From: Clostridia bacterium
GTDB lineage: Bacteria > Bacillota > Dehalobacteriia > UBA4068
NCBI GenBank assembly: GCA_012515255.1
Contig: JAAYYR010000042.1
Location: forward strand, 1 to 16,843
Reading direction: 5' to 3'
DNA: 16,843 nt
The notes beneath the pieces were generated by a model. The model was not told the DNA's origin, ran no database searches, and saw only the letters and a program-made list of their open reading frames with translations. Both the position numbers and the translations under genes were made by a program. Of this stretch, positions 14,059 to 16,843 are shown piece by piece (positions within the stretch are counted from its first letter, which is position 1; each line of letters begins with the position of its first letter).

Positions 14059-15598
14059 ATAATTCCTCTCTGTCCAGGCTGCGGTACTGGATGGCCTCGG
14101 CGATATGCGCCGCGCTGATCCGCCGCTCCCCGGCCAGATCGGCAATGGTGCGGGCAATTTTCAAAATGCGGTCATGACCGCGCCCGCTCAAGCCTAAGCT
14201 GCTGAAAGCCTGTGACATCAACTGCTCTCCCGCCGCGTCCGGCCGGCAAAAACGCTCCAAATCGGCGCGGCTCATCGCGGCATTGGTCAAAGGAGCGCGC
14301 CCATTGAAACGCGTCGCCTGTCTGCGCCGGGCCGCCTCGACCCGGTTGCGGATCAGGGCGGAACTCTCCTCGGCGGCGGCCTGCCCGGAAATCTCCTTAT
14401 ATTTGACGCGCGGCACTTCAATCTGAATATCGAAGCGGTCGAGCAGCGGGCCGGAAATTTTATCGAAATAGCGCTGGCGCTGATGCGGCGTGCAGCTGCA
14501 GCGCTTGACGCTATCACCGAAATAACCGCAGGGACAGGGATTCATCGCGCCGATTAACTGAAAAGCGGCGGGAAAATCCACCCGTCCGCCAACGCGCGAT
14601 ATCGTCACCACGCGGTCCTCCAAAGGCTGGCGCAGCGCGTCCAGCACGTCGCGGTCAAACTCGGCCAACTCGTCCAAAAAGAGCACGCCCTGGGAAGCGA
14701 GGCTGATCTCGCCGGGGCGGGGCGTTGTGCCGCCGCCAATGATGCTGGCGGCCGAGGCCACATGATGCGGCGCGCGGAAAGGACGGCGATTGACCAGGGC
14801 CTGCCCTTTGCTCAGCATGCCGCTGATACTGTAGATTTTCGTCACTTCCAGGCTTTCGGCTAATGTCATCGGCGGCAGTATAGTCGGCAGCCGCCGCGCC
14901 AGCATGGTCTTGCCGCTGCCCGGCGGCCCGATCATCAGCAGATTATGCCCGCCTGCCGCCGCTATCTCCAAGGCCCGCTTCACCGCCTGCTGTCCCCGCA
15001 CCTCGCTCATATCCAGTTGCCCCTCCTCCGGGGAGGACGCGAGCAAAAGCTCAATATCAACTTCCGTCGGGGCGATCTCAGCCTCGCCGGCCATCACCCT
15101 GCCCAACTGGGCCAGGCTGTCCACGCCCCAAACCGCCACGCTATTGCTGATCGCCGCCTCAGCCGCATTGTCGGCAGGCAGATACAGCGCGTCCACTCCG
15201 GCTACGCCGCCCAGGCAATCGGCAATGGGCAAAGCGCCGCTTACCGGACGCAGCGAGCCCTCCAGCGACAGCTCGCCCACAAAAGCGGCGCGAGCCAGCC
15301 GCTCGCTCATTGGTATTTGCCCTGTAGCGACCAGGATGCCCACGGCGATCGGCAAATCAAGATACGGGCCTTCTTTTTTCACATCCGCCGGCGCCAAATT
15401 AACAGTAATGCGGCGAATAGGAAACTCGAAACCAGAATTTTTCAGCGCCGAACGTACGCGTTCCCGGCTCTCGCGCACAGCTGCGTCCGGCAAGCCGACG
15501 ATCTCAAAAGCGGCCAGCCCGGCGCCCACGTCAACCTCGACAGTTACGGGCAGCCCGCCCATCCCATATGCGACGCAGCTTTTAATCATCGCCAGCAT
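14048..15598 (-). CDS. YifB/ComM-family AAA+ ATPase (Mg-chelatase-like)
   Basis: This 516-residue protein has the YifB order: an N-terminal Lon-protease-like domain (about 1-170) beginning MLAMIKSCVAYG; an AAA+ domain with Walker A GPPGSGKT (224-231), PFRAPHHVASAASIIGGG (273-290) and Walker B LFLDEL (306-311); a Cys cluster at 355-369 (CPCGYFGDSVKRCSC); then a C-terminal helical domain with GLSGRGHDRILKIARTIADL (about 469-488). In Haemophilus and Vibrio the ComM member is a helicase that helps branch migration in natural transformation. The role in Bacillota is less clear. A GAGG site lies 7 nt before the ATG. A terminator separates it from coaX, and it overlaps dusB by 11 nt. Confidence 0.94.
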   Translation of the reverse strand: MLAMIKSCVAYGMGGLPVTVEVDVGAGLAAFEIVGLPDAAVRESRERVRSALKNSGFEFPIRRITVNLAPADVKKEGPYLDLPIAVGILVATGQIPMSERLARAAFVGELSLEGSLRPVSGALPIADCLGGVAGVDALYLPADNAAEAAISNSVAVWGVDSLAQLGRVMAGEAEIAPTEVDIELLLASSPEEGQLDMSEVRGQQAVKRALEIAAAGGHNLLMIGPPGSGKTMLARRLPTILPPMTLAESLEVTKIYSISGMLSKGQALVNRRPFRAPHHVASAASIIGGGTTPRPGEISLASQGVLFLDELAEFDRDVLDALRQPLEDRVVTISRVGGRVDFPAAFQLIGAMNPCPCGYFGDSVKRCSCTPHQRQRYFDKISGPLLDRFDIQIEVPRVKYKEISGQAAAEESSALIRNRVEAARRRQATRFNGRAPLTNAAMSRADLERFCRPDAAGEQLMSQAFSSLGLSGRGHDRILKIARTIADLAGERRISAAHIAEAIQYRSLDREELYAF

Positions 15599-15615
15599 TT
15601 GCTCACCTCAAACGG

Positions 15616-15646
15616 ATTATAATCGCGCTTCGCCAAACATATACAA
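15616..15646 (-). promoter_or_regulatory. Candidate promoter just before yifB
   Basis: A perfect TATAAT (15621-15616) lies on the minus strand, with only weak -35 choices (TTGTAT at 15646-15641 with a 19-nt spacer, or GTATAT with 17). Transcription would start near 15609, right at the GAGG ribosome binding site. The promoter is needed because a terminator lies upstream, and the layout resembles the one at coaX, but the -35 is poor. Confidence 0.4.
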
Positions 15647-15651
15647 AGAAA

Positions 15652-15684
15652 TCCGGCCCCGCTCCCTTAAAGGGGCGGACCGGA
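15652..15684 (-). terminator. Intrinsic terminator after coaX
   Basis: The outer arms TCCGG (15652-15656) and CCGGA (15680-15684), with inner CCGC/GCGG and CCCT/AGGG pairs, make about 13 bp with small bulges and a 3-nt loop. On the minus strand the stem is followed by TTTCTTTG. It begins 8 nt after the coaX stop. Confidence 0.75.
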
Positions 15685-15691
15685 CGCCGTC

Positions 15692-16459
15692 CTATTGCTG
15701 CAATAGCCAAATCAAGCGCAGGCCGTCCAGGGTCAGCTGATCGTCGACGATAGCGATAGCATCGCTATAGCCGGAGATCAGCGTGGCCAGGCCGCCGGTA
15801 GCGATCACCTGCGGCTGCCTGCCCCATTCCTCGCTCATCCGCCGCACTAGGGAGTCCACTTGGCCGCCATAGCCCCAAAGAATGCCCGAACGCAGGCAAT
15901 CGGCCGTATTGGCGCCGATGACCCGCGGCGGCCGGTGCAAGGCCACATGGGATAATTTAGAGGCATGGCTCAATAAGGCCCGCTGCGAGACCTCAATACC
16001 GGGGCAGATAGCTCCGCCCAAATATTCGCCCGCGGCGGAAACGCAGTCAAGCGTGGTGGCGGTGCCAAAATCGACGACGATCAGATCGCCGCCGTATTTT
16101 TGATGCGCGGCCACAGCGTCGGCAATGCGGTCGGCGCCCACCTCCGCGGGAAAATCCACTAAAAGCTTTATGCCCGTGCGCATGCAATGATCAACAAATA
16201 CAGGCTCCGGACAGGACAAATATTTGATTGCCAAGCGGCGCAGAGAATAATTAACGCCCGGCACCACCGAGCAAACAGCCAGGCCTTTGATTTGACGCAA
16301 ATCCAAACCCCGGGCGCAAAACAATTCCCTGAGCAAAACCAGGAATTCATCTTCTGTCTTCTCCGCCTGGGTAGAAACGCGCCAGCTATGCAATAGCTTG
16401 TCCCCTTGAAAAACGCCCAGGACGATCTGCGTATTGCCGCAATCGATCGCTAACAGCAT
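15692..16459 (-). CDS. coaX: Type III pantothenate kinase
   Basis: This 255-residue cytoplasmic kinase makes 4'-phosphopantothenate, the first step from pantothenate to coenzyme A. It has the ASKHA fold with the phosphate loop DCGNTQIVLG (6-15), GADRIAD (108-114), the second phosphate motif VDFGTATT (129-136) and GGAICPG (148-154). The length is normal. A TTG at 16462 precedes an ATG at 16459; the ATG is preferred because GAGG (16470-16467) is 7 nt before it and only 4 nt before the TTG. It has a strong sigma-A promoter and a terminator, so it is probably transcribed alone. Type III enzymes are not subject to the CoA feedback seen in type I (family knowledge). Confidence 0.97.
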   Translation of the reverse strand: MLLAIDCGNTQIVLGVFQGDKLLHSWRVSTQAEKTEDEFLVLLRELFCARGLDLRQIKGLAVCSVVPGVNYSLRRLAIKYLSCPEPVFVDHCMRTGIKLLVDFPAEVGADRIADAVAAHQKYGGDLIVVDFGTATTLDCVSAAGEYLGGAICPGIEVSQRALLSHASKLSHVALHRPPRVIGANTADCLRSGILWGYGGQVDSLVRRMSEEWGRQPQVIATGGLATLISGYSDAIAIVDDQLTLDGLRLIWLLQQ

Positions 16460-16476
16460 CAAATCACCTCATGCTG

Positions 16477-16505
16477 ATTATAACTCCCGGGAAGCGGTTT
16501 GGCAA
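16477..16505 (-). promoter_or_regulatory. Sigma-A promoter of coaX
   Basis: TTGCCA (16505-16500, five of six) and TATAAT (16482-16477, full match) are 17 nt apart. Transcription should start near 16470, almost at the GAGG ribosome binding site (16470-16467), which leaves a leader of only about 11 nt before the ATG. Confidence 0.75.
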
Positions 16506-16530
16506 GCAGGGCCAATGCTTATACGCATCC

Positions 16531-16843
16531 TTAGGTGCAGCGCCCATAGATGGCGGCAAGGATTCGCGCATGCTCCTTCTGGTCGCTGATAATCAGCAAT
16601 AATAGCTCTTGATGCCGGGCGCAGCGTGTTTCCGTGCGGATTTTCTCCAAATGATCGATGACTTCCAGCTTATCGCAGATAGCGGTTTTGAGCATATCAA
16701 CGAAATTCTTGGGCAGGCTGATCGCCACTTTCTGCGGCTGCGCCCCCTCACCCGTTAAATCTTCATAGATGCCTTCGAGAAAATAATAATGCCGCCGCTC
16801 TTCCCGCCGTATTGTGCGCAACATTTCCTTAGCCCGGGCGTCG
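16531..16843 (-). CDS. Ferritin-like (rubrerythrin-type helical) protein, N-terminus beyond the window
   Basis: The last ~104 residues of a ferritin-like helical bundle protein are visible. The frame stays open to the window edge (in-frame Asp-Ala-Arg-Ala-Lys-Glu precede the first Met), so that Met at 16824 is not the true start. Two helices carry the paired metal-ligand pattern of this fold: EERRHYYFLEGIY, with an Exx(x)H arrangement, and SDQKEHARILAAIY close to the C-terminus. LTGEGAQP forms the loop between helices. Such proteins bind a di-iron centre and often act in oxidative stress, but the exact family cannot be set from a fragment. A 71-nt gap holding a promoter separates it from coaX; no terminator was seen. 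Confidence 0.75.
   Translation of the reverse strand, partial: DARAKEMLRTIRREERRHYYFLEGIYEDLTGEGAQPQKVAISLPKNFVDMLKTAICDKLEVIDHLEKIRTETRCARHQELLLLIISDQKEHARILAAIYGRCT

Noticed and set aside
14059..14157. N-terminal extension of dusB to 14157
   Set aside because: The extra 33 residues are out-of-frame yifB sequence; the family start and GAGG site point to 14058.

Overview
The window is a GC-rich stretch of a bacterial chromosome. It most likely comes from an endospore-forming member of the Bacillota (Clostridia or Negativicutes type). Three things point there: the sporulation genes dacB, spmA, spmB and ytfJ (gerW); the csaB cell-wall pyruvyl transferase; and strong GGAGG-type ribosome binding sites with frequent GTG and TTG starts. 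No tRNA, rRNA, CRISPR array, transposase or phage gene was seen. All genes but one read on the minus strand, so the account below runs from right to left.

Right end (16843 to 13024): a ferritin-like protein cut by the window edge; coaX (type III pantothenate kinase) with its own sigma-A type promoter; a terminator; yifB (ComM-type AAA+ protein); and dusB (tRNA dihydrouridine synthase), which overlaps the end of yifB. An unrecognised gene on the plus strand (12425-13078) follows. It converges on and overlaps the 3' end of dusB, and diverges from greA.

Middle (12398 to 10285): a clear sigma-A promoter drives greA-lysS, which ends at a strong intrinsic terminator. Next come about 490 bases (9796-10284) with no convincing gene but several inverted repeats. 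After that is a short ytfI-like (DUF2953) gene overlapping ytfJ, followed by a 14-bp-stem bidirectional terminator.

Sporulation block (8921 to 6596): dacB, spmA and spmB in the conserved order. Together these act on spore cortex peptidoglycan and core dehydration.

Surface polysaccharide block (6498 to 161): a glycosyltransferase-CsaB fusion, a second glycosyltransferase, a DUF4330 membrane-anchored protein, an O-antigen ligase/polymerase-like membrane protein and a class I SAM methyltransferase. Spacing is tight in the first four (5-nt gap, 17-nt overlap, 3-nt gap), so they look like one operon. By family knowledge they would build, pyruvylate, polymerise or transfer a cell-wall glycan, probably the secondary polymer that anchors SLH-domain surface proteins. 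The role of the methyltransferase in this set is only an inference from position.

The items most worth a second look are the GT-CsaB fusion, the stem-loop-rich gap after lysS, the unrecognised plus-strand gene with overlapping neighbours on both sides, and the similar very short-leader promoter arrangements at coaX and yifB.
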